Below are positions 50,498-62,050 of a stretch of DNA of 64,000 bases, piece after piece (position 1 is the first letter of the stretch; each line of letters starts with the position of its first letter). The stretch comes from an uncultured Arthrobacter sp. GTDB lineage: Bacteria > Actinomycetota > Actinomycetes > Actinomycetales > Micrococcaceae. Under the pieces are notes generated by a model, which saw nothing but the letters and a program-made list of their open reading frames with translations, ran no database searches and was not told the origin of the DNA. A program made the position numbers and the translations under genes. Where the stretch lies: positions 155,050-219,049 of the forward strand of contig NZ_CANLXP010000004.1 of NCBI RefSeq assembly GCF_947495145.1. Reading direction: 5' to 3'.

Positions 50498-52222
50498 CTA
50501 GCTTAGCGGCACGATGTCTTCGACTCCCATGCGTGCGCTGTCGGCCGATTCGTCGTCGGGCTGCTGTTGACTGAGTCTTTCGGCTTCGACCCGGGCGAGG
50601 TAGTGCTTAACCTCACGGTCGATCTGGGCTTCGCTCCAGTTGAGGTGCGGCGCCATCAGTTCCGCCACGACAGGAGCCGCCGACACTCCGCGGTCCCAGG
50701 ACTCGATTGAGATGCGGGTACGGCGGGTCAGCACGTCGTCGACGTGGCGTGCGTCCTCGTGGGTGGTTGCGAACACGGCTTCAGCGGCCAGGTAGTCGTC
50801 AGCACCGGGAAGCGGTTCAGCCAGCGTAGGGTTCTCCCGGATGAGGGCGAGCACCAGTTCGGCGTCGGTGCCATACCGCTGCAGCAGGTGCTCGACGCGT
50901 GCCACATGAACCCCGGCTTCCTCGGCCATGCGGGCACGCTTGTTCCAGGCCGCCTTGTAGCCCTCCGCGCCGAGCAGCGGAACGGTCTCGGTGCAGCTGT
51001 CCGGAACCCGTTCGTCGAGGGCGCGGGAAGCCTCATCCACCGCGTCCTTCGCCATCACCCGGTAGGTGGTCCATTTGCCGCCGGCGACCACAACGAGGCC
51101 GGGGACCGGGTGCGCAACGACGTGTTCACGGGAGAGTTTGGCAGTGGAGTCGTTCTCCCCCGCCAGCAGCGGACGCAGGCCCGCGTAGACACCCTCCACA
51201 TCCTCGCGCGTGAGCGGCCGCTTGAGCACGCGGTTGACGTGCTCAAGGATGTAGTCGATGTCCGACGAGGACGCCGCCGGATGGGCCTTGTCCAGGTCCC
51301 AGTCGGTGTCAGTGGTGCCGATGATCCAGTGCCGGCCCCACGGAATGACGAACAGCACCGACTTCTCGGTGCGCAGGATGAGCCCGACGGTCGACTGGAA
51401 CCGGTCGCGCGGCACCACGAGGTGGATGCCCTTCGAGGCCCGGACCTTCAGTTGGCCGCGCTCGGTGACCATGGCCTGGGTTTCATCGGTCCAGACACCT
51501 GTGGCATTCACGACCTGCTTGGCGCGGATGCTGAATTCCTCGCCGGTCTCCTGGTCCTTGACGCGGGCGCCGACCACCCGCTCACCCTCACGGAGGAAGT
51601 CGACGACGGAGACCCTGTTTGCTGCCTTTGCGCCGTAGGAGGCTGCGGTACGCATCATGTTGACGACGTAGCGCGCGTCATCAACCTGTGCATCGTAGTA
51701 GCGGATGGAGCCAACCATGGCGTCATTCTTGAGGCTCGGAGCCGCCCGGAGGGTGCCCCTGCGAGTCAGGTGCTTGTGCATGGGGACGCCCCTGGAGTTG
51801 CCCGAGGTCATGCCCATGGTGTCATACAGGATGATGCCGGCACCGACGTACGGCCGCTCGATGAAGCGCTTGGTCAGCGGGTAGAGGAACGGCACCGGGC
51901 GAACCAGGTGCGGCGCGATCCGCTGGATCAGCAGGCCACGTTCCTTGAGCGCTTCCTGGACCAGCGCGAAGTCCAGCATCTCCAGATAGCGCAAACCGCC
52001 GTGAATCAGTTTCGAGGACCGGGAGGACGTGCCCGCCGCCCAGTCCCGTGCCTCGACGATTCCGACATCCAGCCCGCGGGTCACCGCATCCAGGGCTGAG
52101 CCGACGCCGACGACGCCGCCGCCCACGATCAGGATGTCCAGTTCCTTGCCGGGCTGGTTGGTGGACTTCAGCGCGGCAAGTGCCTCTTCGCGCTGCTGTG
52201 GGCTGAGGGCGCCTTTGTTCAT
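50498..52222 (-). CDS. glpD: aerobic glycerol-3-phosphate dehydrogenase
   Basis: The 574-residue flavoprotein oxidises glycerol-3-phosphate to dihydroxyacetone phosphate and passes electrons to quinone at the membrane. The FAD dinucleotide fold is LDILIVGGGVVGVGSALDAV, followed by RDWAAGTSSRSSKLIHGGLR (family signature), FVIPWGRHWIIGTTDTDWD and a C-terminal helical domain (HLLQRYGTDAELVLALIREN). AAGGTGG lies 11 bases before the ATG. No glycerol kinase or facilitator gene is adjacent. The C-terminus is extended by an acidic stretch (QQQPDDESADSARMGVEDIV). Confidence 0.96.
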   Translation of the reverse strand: MNKGALSPQQREEALAALKSTNQPGKELDILIVGGGVVGVGSALDAVTRGLDVGIVEARDWAAGTSSRSSKLIHGGLRYLEMLDFALVQEALKERGLLIQRIAPHLVRPVPFLYPLTKRFIERPYVGAGIILYDTMGMTSGNSRGVPMHKHLTRRGTLRAAPSLKNDAMVGSIRYYDAQVDDARYVVNMMRTAASYGAKAANRVSVVDFLREGERVVGARVKDQETGEEFSIRAKQVVNATGVWTDETQAMVTERGQLKVRASKGIHLVVPRDRFQSTVGLILRTEKSVLFVIPWGRHWIIGTTDTDWDLDKAHPAASSSDIDYILEHVNRVLKRPLTREDVEGVYAGLRPLLAGENDSTAKLSREHVVAHPVPGLVVVAGGKWTTYRVMAKDAVDEASRALDERVPDSCTETVPLLGAEGYKAAWNKRARMAEEAGVHVARVEHLLQRYGTDAELVLALIRENPTLAEPLPGADDYLAAEAVFATTHEDARHVDDVLTRRTRISIESWDRGVSAAPVVAELMAPHLNWSEAQIDREVKHYLARVEAERLSQQQPDDESADSARMGVEDIVPLS

Positions 52223-52273
52223 GGCCGTTTATCCACCTTCATCGTTGCGGATTGGTCCCTCAACCTTAGGCAA

Positions 52274-53413
52274 TCAGCCGTTGGAAAGGTAGGGAGAGAG
52301 TACTACCTCAACCCGCTGAAACTCCTTCAGGTCCGAGTAACCGGTGGTCGCCATCGCCCGGCGCAGCGCGCCGATCATGTTCGAGGTGCCGTTGGTATGG
52401 TGCGAGGGCCCCCAGAGCACTTCCTCCAGCGGGCCCACCGTACCCACGTTGACCCGGTCTCCGCGGGGCAGCTCGTTGTGGTGGGCCTCCTGTCCCCAGT
52501 GCCAGCCCTTGCCGGGTGCTTCCTCGGCGCGGGCAAGAGCTGAGCCCAGCATCACCGCGTCAGCCCCGACGGCGATGGCCTTCACGATGTCGCCGCTGGT
52601 GCCCATCCCGCCGTCGGCAATGACGTGCACGTAGCGGCCACCGGACTCGTCCAGGTAGTCGCGGCGGGCGGCGGCGACGTCCGAGATGGCCGATGCCATC
52701 GGTGAGTGGATGCCCAGGGCGCGCCGCGTCGTCGTCGTTGCTCCGCCGCCGAAGCCGACCAGCACGCCGGCCGCGCCGGTGCGCATGAGGTGCAGTGCCG
52801 GGGTGTAGCCGGCCGCGCCGCCGACGATCACCGGGACGTCCAGCTCGTAGATGAACTGCTTGAGGTTCAGCGGCTCCTCGTTCTTGGAGACGTGCTCGGC
52901 GGAGACCGTGGTGCCGCGGATGACGAAGATGTCGACGCCGGCAGCGAGGACCGTCTTGTAGAACTCCTGGGTGCGCTGAGGTGTCAGGGCCCCGGCAACC
53001 GTGACGCCGGCGTCGCGCATTTCCGCCAGGCGGCTGGTGATCAGCTCAGCCTGGATGGGTGCCTCGTAGAGCTCCTGCATACGGCGGGTAGCTGCAGGAC
53101 TGAAGTTCTCTGTGGAGAGTCCCGCGATTTCCTCGAGGACCGGCGTCGGGTCCTCGTAGCGTGTCCAGAGACCCTCAAGGTTGAGCACGCCGAGGCCGCC
53201 CAGCTTGCCCATGGCAATAGCGGTGGCGGGCGACATGGTGGAATCCATCGGCGCTGCGATCACGGGCATCTCGAACTGGTAGGCGTCGATCTGCCACTGG
53301 ACCGAGACGTCCAGCGGGTCCCGCGTGCGGCGGGACGGGACCACCGCAAGGTCATCGAGGGAATATGCCCTGCGTCCGCGCTTGCCTCGGCCGATCTCAA
53401 TCTCGTAAGTCAC
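52274..53413 (-). CDS. guaB3: GuaB3 family IMP dehydrogenase-related protein
   Basis: The 379-residue protein keeps the (beta/alpha)8 barrel of IMP dehydrogenase but has no CBS domains and has TT (VIRGTTVSAEHVSK) where true IMP dehydrogenases have the catalytic Cys loop. It has RRAYSLDDLAVVPSRRTRDP at the start, QFEMPVIAAPMDSTMSPATA and HVIADGGMGTSGDIVKAIAV. GuaB3 proteins are actinobacterial and cyanobacterial relatives reported to reduce GMP-type substrates in some species. TAACCT 6 bases before GTG 53413 gives a leaderless start, divergent from the WXG100-like gene. Confidence 0.93.
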   Translation of the reverse strand: MTYEIEIGRGKRGRRAYSLDDLAVVPSRRTRDPLDVSVQWQIDAYQFEMPVIAAPMDSTMSPATAIAMGKLGGLGVLNLEGLWTRYEDPTPVLEEIAGLSTENFSPAATRRMQELYEAPIQAELITSRLAEMRDAGVTVAGALTPQRTQEFYKTVLAAGVDIFVIRGTTVSAEHVSKNEEPLNLKQFIYELDVPVIVGGAAGYTPALHLMRTGAAGVLVGFGGGATTTTRRALGIHSPMASAISDVAAARRDYLDESGGRYVHVIADGGMGTSGDIVKAIAVGADAVMLGSALARAEEAPGKGWHWGQEAHHNELPRGDRVNVGTVGPLEEVLWGPSHHTNGTSNMIGALRRAMATTGYSDLKEFQRVEVVLSPYLSNG

Positions 53414-53419
53414 CGGTCT

Positions 53420-53425
53420 AGGTTA
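53420..53425 (-). promoter_or_regulatory. -10 box, leaderless start of guaB3
   Basis: TAACCT on the minus strand, 6 bases before GTG 53413. Confidence 0.6.
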
Positions 53426-53470
53426 TCCCAGCGGGGAGACCTGCCCATCGCCCACGCGGCTTCCGTTCCG

Positions 53471-53476
53471 TACAGT
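53471..53476 (+). promoter_or_regulatory. -10 box, leaderless start of WXG100-like gene
   Basis: TACAGT, 7 bases, then ATG 53484, with no ribosome site; divergent from the guaB3 promoter with only 70 bases between starts. Confidence 0.6.
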
Positions 53477-53483
53477 CGGAACC

Positions 53484-54362
53484 ATGTCTGGGGAAACAAT
53501 CGGGGCCAACCCCGAACAGTTGCGCGATCTCGCCCGCTCAATGGGGAGTTCAAGTGCCGCCATTACGACGGCGGACCAAACCATTACTGCGATGCTCAAC
53601 GGAATTCCCTGGAACGGGCCAGACGCCGCCCAATTCCGTACCCGCTGGCATACGTCCGTACGGGTGCAGCTCAACCAGACAGCGGCCATGCTGGAGACGC
53701 AGTCACACGCGCTGGCTGACCAGGCCGCCCAACAGGAACAGACAAGCAACGACGACGGCGGCGGCGGCGGCGGATTCGACGGTGTACCTGCGAGCGCGAA
53801 TAGCGGAAGCACCCAGGGATCCTCGGAGGATGACCTTTTCGATCTGTTCGGCAACACGCTGGGGGACCTCGGCGCCTGGCCGCCGTTCCAGATCGCGAAT
53901 TGGGTCACTTCTGCCGGCGGATTGGGAGCCGAACGCCTTCTGAATGCGATGGCGCGGGCGGACCTGCTGACTCCCGGCTTCGGCACTGCGCCCGAAGTGG
54001 GCTACCTTCGCGGGACGCAGACCCTCAATGCCCTGAACCTGGCGGGTAAGTTCGCCGGCGGGCTCAGTATCCTGACCGGGCTGGGGCAGACCTACCAGGG
54101 CATCCAGTCAGGAGACGGGCACGTTGTTGCCGATGGTGCAATCACCACCATCCTTGCGGCGGGCAGCCTTACGCCTACACCGGCTGCTCCGTTCTTTGCG
54201 GCGGCCTCGCTTGTCTGGGCGGGCGCACAGTTTTTGTCCGGTGACGTGCCGGTCACCGAAAGGATCACCGATTTTGCATCCGATGCTGGTGACGCAATCT
54301 CTGACGGGGCTGACGCCATCGCAGAAGGAGCGGAAGATGCATGGAACTGGGCCTTCGGATAG
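53484..54362 (+). CDS. WXG100-like protein with Gly linker and hydrophobic C-terminal domain (type VII secretion-style)
   Basis: The 292-residue protein begins with a WXG100-type helical hairpin: NPEQLRDLARSMGSSSAAIT, the turn IPWNGPDAAQFRTRW and a second helix (LNQTAAMLETQSHALADQAA). A linker DDGGGGGGFDGVP leads to a C-terminal region with long apolar helices (LAGKFAGGLSILTGLGQTY, APFFAAASLVWAGAQFLSG) and an acidic end (DAISDGADAIAEGAEDAWNW). No YXXXD/E secretion signal is seen. Long WXG proteins are often substrates or toxins of type VII systems; here no immunity gene is recognised. It is first in a three-gene cassette. Confidence 0.75.
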   Translation: MSGETIGANPEQLRDLARSMGSSSAAITTADQTITAMLNGIPWNGPDAAQFRTRWHTSVRVQLNQTAAMLETQSHALADQAAQQEQTSNDDGGGGGGFDGVPASANSGSTQGSSEDDLFDLFGNTLGDLGAWPPFQIANWVTSAGGLGAERLLNAMARADLLTPGFGTAPEVGYLRGTQTLNALNLAGKFAGGLSILTGLGQTYQGIQSGDGHVVADGAITTILAAGSLTPTPAAPFFAAASLVWAGAQFLSGDVPVTERITDFASDAGDAISDGADAIAEGAEDAWNWAFG

Positions 54363-54411
54363 TAGCGTCATTCCCGGAACCCGCTAAAGACCCCCGATCT
54401 CGGAGAGAGCA

Positions 54412-55083
54412 TTGACCACCACGGATTCGCTGCAACTGACCGAACACGAGATTCTGGCTTTACTTGCCTTCAACGACGTTGAGTCCACTGCGCTGACACG
54501 CGAGATCTTCCGGCTGACCCCGCAGGCAGGCAACGAGCAGCTGACCAAAGCCGGCATGACAACGCTGCTGGTGCGCGGCCTGGCCGAGCTGAACCAGGGC
54601 GACCTGGTCCTCAAGGGGCCCACCGAGTTCATAGCTGCAGTGATGGCAACTGCGGGCGAGTGGCTTGAGATTGCGCTGCTGACTCCGGACCGGAACCACG
54701 TCATGTTCGCCGTTGCCTCCGCCGGCGGGGTTTTTGTGGCAAACGCCAACGGAAACGGCACACACGGGTTCACTCCCCTGAAGAACGACCGCCCCGTCCT
54801 GAAGTTCGGGGTGGATGCGGCAGCGCACTACCTTCGTGATTCGGGGTCGGAACCGGACGGAAGCGGCTCAACCGCTCGCCGTCCGGTTGCCGCGCAAATG
54901 AAGCACCATGGCCTGGGCGTGCAGCCGAGGACCGCGAACCTCATGGTTGACGAATCCGGCACGTGGCATCTGGCTACGGGCGAGGGTGCTGAGCTTGTGA
55001 AGCGCGAAGTGGACGAATCCGTTGCGCTGGAGCTGTTTGAGCAAGCCCTGGACCTGGATCACGGGACGATTGGTTCCGAGTGA
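54412..55083 (+). CDS. second gene of the WXG100-like cassette, possibly chaperone-like
   Basis: The 223-residue soluble protein starts at TTG 54412, four bases after GGAGAG. The N-terminus LTEHEILALLAFNDVES and LLVRGLAELNQGDLVLKGP resemble EspG-type ESX chaperones in style (helical opening, then strands), but similarity is weak and I treat it as unassigned. The C-terminus (GAELVKREVDESVALELFEQ) is helical. Its stop overlaps the next gene (GTGA), and it follows the WXG100-like gene by 49 bases, so the three genes are most likely one operon. Confidence 0.65.
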   Translation: MTTTDSLQLTEHEILALLAFNDVESTALTREIFRLTPQAGNEQLTKAGMTTLLVRGLAELNQGDLVLKGPTEFIAAVMATAGEWLEIALLTPDRNHVMFAVASAGGVFVANANGNGTHGFTPLKNDRPVLKFGVDAAAHYLRDSGSEPDGSGSTARRPVAAQMKHHGLGVQPRTANLMVDESGTWHLATGEGAELVKREVDESVALELFEQALDLDHGTIGSE

Positions 55084-55700
55084 GCTGGGAGACCCGTCCA
55101 CTCGAATACTGGATGTCGCCTCAACTCAGTGAGGCAGGACAGGGTTCCGCCAGCGTCCTCAGGCGGATGGCTCTCAACGACGCGCAGAGCCGGGCAACCT
55201 ACCTCATGCTGTACTTCTGGTGCGCCTGGCTGGCGCTGGTGGCACTGGCGCTGGCGTTCACCGCGTCCGGTGCGGTTCCCTACGCTGTTGCCGGGGCTTT
55301 GCTCACAGGCGGAGCTGCCGGTGCGCTGCAGGCACGCCGACGCGGCCGGCACGTTCCTTCATCCCGTCATCCGGCGTCGTCAAGGGCTCCCCGGACGGTG
55401 CGCGGTGCCTGGACCGGAATCACTCTCGTGGCGGTCGGTTCGTGCGGGATAATGCTGGCGCTTGCCCTATCCGGGGACGCGAGCCTCAGTGCAGGGTCCG
55501 TCGCCGGTGCTGTCCTGGGAGTGTTCTTTCTTGTCGCGTTCTTTGCCGGCACTCTCCTCATCCCCGCCTGGCACATCGAGAACGCGGCGCGCCTCTTCCG
55601 TGCCCGGATTGGGCAGGAGCCCGACTTAAGGGAGGCGCTTGAGGAGATGTCCCAGAACCACCGCGACCCGAACGGCAGAACGCAGTTCGGGCCGCTCTAG
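55080..55700 (+). CDS. four-helix membrane protein of the WXG100-like cassette
   Basis: The 206-residue protein begins at GTG 55080 in a 4-base overlap with the previous gene. After a 40-residue soluble start (YWMSPQLSEAGQGSASVLRR) there are helices near residues 43-60, 65-82, 105-130 and 140-160, then a basic cytosolic end (NAARLFRARIGQEPDLREAL). It could anchor or export the cassette product, but no known family motif was found. It converges on guaB with an 11-base gap and no terminator. Confidence 0.65.
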   Translation: MSWETRPLEYWMSPQLSEAGQGSASVLRRMALNDAQSRATYLMLYFWCAWLALVALALAFTASGAVPYAVAGALLTGGAAGALQARRRGRHVPSSRHPASSRAPRTVRGAWTGITLVAVGSCGIMLALALSGDASLSAGSVAGAVLGVFFLVAFFAGTLLIPAWHIENAARLFRARIGQEPDLREALEEMSQNHRDPNGRTQFGPL

Positions 55701-55711
55701 CTTCCGGCTGG

Positions 55712-57322
<1,611 letters not shown>

Positions 57323-57354
57323 CTATTCCGGTGACCGGTATCCGGATGTGAAAA

Positions 57355-57395
57355 GAGCAACGTTCCGGCCCTCCTGAAGGACCGGAACGTTGCTC
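57355..57395 (-). terminator. Rho-independent terminator after groEL
   Basis: Perfect 14-base arms, GAGCAACGTTCCGG (57355-57368) and CCGGAACGTTGCTC (57382-57395), with a 13-base loop and TTTT on the minus strand after the stem. It lies 33 bases beyond the groEL stop and separates it from guaB. Confidence 0.92.
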
Positions 57396-57427
57396 CTGGT
57401 GGCTTTCGCCGTTAGCAGCAGCGCTGC

Positions 57428-59053
<1,626 letters not shown>

Positions 59054-59099
59054 TCAGGCTTGTGCAGGGATGTGTATGACGAGTTGTTATCTGACAGGA

Positions 59100-59131
59100 A
59101 AGAACCCCGGCCGAATGTGACCGGGGTTCTT
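59100..59131 (-). terminator. intercistronic hairpin between groES and groEL
   Basis: AAGAACCCCGG (59100-59110) and CCGGGGTTCTT (59121-59131) pair perfectly around a 10-base loop, and on the minus strand the stem runs into TTTCCTG. It starts 9 bases after the groES stop, inside the 98-base gap before groEL, so it should cause partial termination or mRNA processing. Confidence 0.75.
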
Positions 59132-59139
59132 CTGCACAA

Positions 59140-59436
59140 CTACTTGACGACGATCGCCAGAACGTCGCGAGCGGAGAGAACCAGGTATTCCTGGCCACCG
59201 TGCTTGACTTCGGTTCCGCCGTACTTGGAGTAGATGACGACGTCGCCTTCTGCAACGTCGACGGGTACGCGGTTGCCATTGTCGTCAACGCGGCCGGGGC
59301 CTACTGCGACAACTTCGCCCTCCTGGGGCTTTTCCTTGGCAGTGTCCGGGATAACCAGACCGGATGCGGTGGTCTGCTCGCCTTCCAGCGGGCGGACGAC
59401 AATACGATCTTCAAGAGGCTTGATAGAGACCGACAC
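59140..59436 (-). CDS. groES: co-chaperonin GroES
   Basis: The 98-residue protein has the start [20 protein letters not shown], the mobile loop [20 protein letters not shown] that binds GroEL, and the dome strand [27 protein letters not shown]-type ribosome site lies 6-7 bases upstream of the ATG. It caps GroEL rings. The leader is about 120 bases with two CIRCE elements and a good promoter, so expression is heat-inducible by HrcA release. A hairpin separates it from groEL. Confidence 0.98.
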   Translation of the reverse strand: MSVSIKPLEDRIVVRPLEGEQTTASGLVIPDTAKEKPQEGEVVAVGPGRVDDNGNRVPVDVAEGDVVIYSKYGGTEVKHGGQEYLVLSARDVLAIVVK

Positions 59437-59529
59437 TCGGACCTCTCCTTCACTTGGTTTGAATGAATCTTTGGGTATCGAGCAGGCGCTGACCGTCGTC
59501 GCGGTGCCGGTTGGCGCATCCTCGAAGGA

Positions 59530-59556
59530 TTAGCACCCTCATAGTGAGAGTGCCAA
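59530..59556 (-). promoter_or_regulatory. CIRCE element 1 (HrcA operator) at groES
   Basis: TTAGCACCC (59530-59538), nine-base spacer, GAGTGCCAA (59548-59556). One base of the left arm and one of the right differ from the consensus. It lies just downstream of the -10 box, over the transcription start. Confidence 0.88.
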
Positions 59557-59561
59557 GTCTG

Positions 59562-59590
59562 ACTTTATGCAACGGTTAGCACTCGGTCAA
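59562..59590 (-). promoter_or_regulatory. groES promoter
   Basis: On the minus strand -35 TTGACC (59590-59585) and -10 TAAAGT (59567-59562) are separated by exactly 17 bases. The -35 box lies inside CIRCE element 2, which explains repression by HrcA. Confidence 0.75.
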
Positions 59591-59602
59591 GGCGAGTGCC
59601 AG
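59576..59602 (-). promoter_or_regulatory. CIRCE element 2 (HrcA operator) at groES
   Basis: TTAGCACTC (59576-59584, perfect consensus), nine-base spacer, GAGTGCCAG (59594-59602, two differences). It overlaps the -35 box of groES; its centre is 46 bases from that of element 1. Confidence 0.88.
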
Positions 59603-59651
59603 AGGGTTGGTTTTACGCGCTCCGACAGGTCGGGGTGAGCGACCCGGACAC

Positions 59652-59756
59652 CGAGCCGAGCAAACTGGACCTTGAGCCGAGCAAACTGGGCACGAACTCG
59701 ACCAACCCGGACTGAGGTGAGGGAAATTCTGCTCACCTTTTTCCAGATTGCTCCCG
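59652..59756. repeat. intergenic repeat element B, relative of element A
   Basis: Units with core CGAGCAAACTGGAC occur near 59657 and 59678 and a variant CGACCAACCCGGAC near 59699, followed by GGTGAGGGAAATTCTGCTCACC and TTTTTCCAGATTGCTCCCG-type ends. Order and spacing match element A at 49811-49916, with an imperfect central hairpin. It fills most of the 434-base gap between groES and the methyltransferase gene, which otherwise holds the promoter and CIRCE sites and no gene I can support. Confidence 0.8.
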
Positions 59757-59870
59757 TGTCCGCGGAACCGGCACCGCCACCACGCTGATGCCGCAGAACC
59801 TCTAGACTGAAAAGCCCGGCGCAACCGCCCACCGCACGCCCGCCGAAAGCTTCAAGCCGAAAGCGACACC

Positions 59871-61082
59871 TTGACCCAGAACCTCCTTGAGCCCATCCTG
59901 ACCCCCGAGGGCTGGGAACTGCTCAACTCGCTCGGACCCTATTCCGAGGCCGAAAGTCTCCGGCTCAACGAACAGCTCCGCGCCGCCGGTCACTCCCCCG
60001 ACGTCGTCAACGCCGCCCTCACCCAATCCCGGCTCCGCGCCAAGGCCCAGGCAAAGTTCGGTCCTTTCGCCGCCCGCATGCTCTTCACGCCCGCCGGCCT
60101 CGAACAGGCCACCCGCCTCAACGTTGCTGCCCGCCACGCCCAGCGCTACGTCACCGCGGGCCTGCAGAAGGTCGCAGACCTCGGCTGCGGCATCGGCGCG
60201 GATTCGATGGCCCTCGCCACGCTGGAACGCGACGTCACCGCCGTCGAACTCGACGAAACCACCGCCGCTGCCGCCACCATGAACCTGCTGCCGTGGTCCA
60301 ACGCGACTGTGGTCAACGCCGACGCCTCAGCCCTTGACCTCACAGAGTACGACGGCGTCTGGCTGGATCCCGCCCGACGGACCACTTCCAGCGCAGGCAC
60401 CAGGCGCCTCTTCGACCCGGAAGCCTTCTCGCCGCCGCTCTCCTTCATCGAAAGCCTCGCCGACACCGGTATGCCGGTCGGTGTGAAGCTCGGACCCGGA
60501 ATCCCGCATGAGGCGATCCCGCCCAACTGCGAAGCCCAGTGGGTGAGCGTCGACGGCGATGTCGCCGAAGTTGTCCTCTGGTTCAACGCCCTCCGCCGCG
60601 AAAACGTCCGCCGCAGCGCCCTGCTCATCGGCGCGGACGGCGCCACTGAGCTGACCAGCCACACGAACTTCGGTGAGGACGACGACGCCCCGATCGGCCC
60701 GGTCGAGGGGTACCTGTACGAGCCGGACGGCGCGGTGATCCGCACGGGATTGGTGGCCGACGTCGCCCACTCCATCGGCGGGCATCTGATCGATCCGCAC
60801 ATCGCCTATATCTGCGCACCGGAGCTGGTTGAAACCCCGTTCGCCCGGCCCTACCGCGTACTCGAGGTGATACCGTACAACGTCAAGGCGCTGAAGGCCT
60901 GGGTGAAGGCAAACGACATCGGCGTCCTCGACATCAAGAAGCGCGGAACGTCCGTCACGCCCGAGGAGCTGCGCAAGCAACTCCTCGCCGGCTCGAAGAA
61001 GGCGACGAACAAGGCCACGCTGGTACTGACGCGGATCGGCGAAGATCGCGTCGCCGTCGTCGTCGATCCGGTACTGGGCTAA
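59871..61082 (+). CDS. class I SAM-dependent methyltransferase with THUMP-like domain
   Basis: The 403-residue protein starts at TTG 59871. A helical N-terminal part (SLGPYSEAESLRLNEQLRAA) is followed by a methyltransferase fold with motif I KVADLGCGIGADSMALATLE, acidic strand end VTAVELDETT, motif VWLDPARRTTSSAG (DPAR, as in tRNA and DNA methyltransferases) and a C-terminal THUMP-like region (VLEVIPYNVKALKAWVKAND, VLDIKKRGTSVTPEELRKQL). The family is common in actinobacteria and its RNA or other target is unknown. It diverges from groES across the 434-base gap and converges on the shikimate dehydrogenase-like gene. Confidence 0.88.
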   Translation: MTQNLLEPILTPEGWELLNSLGPYSEAESLRLNEQLRAAGHSPDVVNAALTQSRLRAKAQAKFGPFAARMLFTPAGLEQATRLNVAARHAQRYVTAGLQKVADLGCGIGADSMALATLERDVTAVELDETTAAAATMNLLPWSNATVVNADASALDLTEYDGVWLDPARRTTSSAGTRRLFDPEAFSPPLSFIESLADTGMPVGVKLGPGIPHEAIPPNCEAQWVSVDGDVAEVVLWFNALRRENVRRSALLIGADGATELTSHTNFGEDDDAPIGPVEGYLYEPDGAVIRTGLVADVAHSIGGHLIDPHIAYICAPELVETPFARPYRVLEVIPYNVKALKAWVKANDIGVLDIKKRGTSVTPEELRKQLLAGSKKATNKATLVLTRIGEDRVAVVVDPVLG

Positions 61083-61091
61083 CTGGAAAGG

Positions 61092-61913
61092 CTACGCGGG
61101 CTGCCGCGAGAACTCCCCCGCCTGGCGGATCTGCTCAGCCGACGGGCGGACGCCGGTGTAGAGGACAAACTGTTCGGCCGCCTGCAGCGCAATCACTTCA
61201 GCACCGGTAACGACGGGCTTTCCTGCGCGCCGTGCAGCCCGGACGAGCGGCGTCTCAGACGGCAACGCAACGACGTCGAACACCAGTGACGCCGCAGCAA
61301 TCGCGTCATCGCTGAACGACTGGATGTCCTCGTCCTGCCCGGCCATGCCGAGCGGTGTCACGTTGATGAGCAGGTCCGCCGTGGCGTTCCCCGGTTCAGC
61401 CTGCCACTCGAAGCCGTACAGCCCGGCCAGGTGCCTGCCGGCCTCCTCGTTCCGGGCGACGATGGTCACCTGAGTGAAGCCCGCATCCCGGACAGCTGCC
61501 GCAACTGCCTTGGCCATTCCGCCGGATCCGCGCAACAGAACCGACGACGACGGCGTCACCTCCGCACGCTGTCCAATCAGTTCCGCGACCGCAAGGTAAT
61601 CGGTGTTGTAGGCGGTGAGGACGCCGTCGTCGTTCACGATGGTGTTCACCGAATCGATGGCCAGCGCCGAGGGGTCCATCCGGTCCACCAGCGGGATGAC
61701 ATCTTCCTTGAACGGCATGGACACCGCACAGCCGCGAATTCCCAGCGCGCGCACGCCGCCGATGGCCGCCGGAAGATCCGTCGTGGTGAACGCCTTGTAG
61801 ATGTAGTTCAAATCGAGCTGCTCATAGAGCCAATTGTGGAAGCGCGTTCCGATGTTGCTGGGCCTCGCGGCGAGGGAGATACACAGGACCATGTCTTTGT
61901 TCAGGATCGGCAC
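61092..61913 (-). CDS. shikimate dehydrogenase family protein
   Basis: The 273-residue protein fits the AroE family: SNIGTRFHNWLYEQLDLNY at the N-terminus, the catalytic Lys in VSMPFKEDV, NTIVNDDGVLTAYNTDYLAV with the catalytic Asp, the NADP site VLLRGSGGMAKAVAAAV and DLLINVTPLGMAG. The glycine loop is GSGGMA, with a Gly-Met pair as in related quinate/shikimate enzymes. The substrate could be shikimate or a close analogue, so no symbol is given. CATAAT 6 bases before GTG 61913 suggests a leaderless start. Confidence 0.85.
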   Translation of the reverse strand: MPILNKDMVLCISLAARPSNIGTRFHNWLYEQLDLNYIYKAFTTTDLPAAIGGVRALGIRGCAVSMPFKEDVIPLVDRMDPSALAIDSVNTIVNDDGVLTAYNTDYLAVAELIGQRAEVTPSSSVLLRGSGGMAKAVAAAVRDAGFTQVTIVARNEEAGRHLAGLYGFEWQAEPGNATADLLINVTPLGMAGQDEDIQSFSDDAIAAASLVFDVVALPSETPLVRAARRAGKPVVTGAEVIALQAAEQFVLYTGVRPSAEQIRQAGEFSRQPA

Positions 61914-61919
61914 CCGTCA

Positions 61920-61925
61920 ATTATG
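61920..61925 (-). promoter_or_regulatory. -10 box, leaderless start of shikimate dehydrogenase-like gene
   Basis: CATAAT on the minus strand, 6 bases before GTG 61913 (five of six bases fit TATAAT). Confidence 0.45.
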
Positions 61926-62050
61926 CCCGGTTGCAACATACCGCAGGGCGGATCCGGCTCTGCACTACTATTGAGGTCAGTTCTCACCCGCGATGGCGCG
62001 ATACCGAGGCACTATTCCCCCACAGTCCGGTACCGGTCAGGAGCACACCA

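Noticed and set aside
50744..52099. 451-residue plus-strand frame opposite glpD
   Set aside because: Shadow of glpD; no start signal or family motif.
59437..59870. A small gene in the 434-base groES upstream gap
   Set aside because: The gap is accounted for by the groES leader, two CIRCE sites, a promoter and repeat element B; short frames there have no ribosome site or conserved look.
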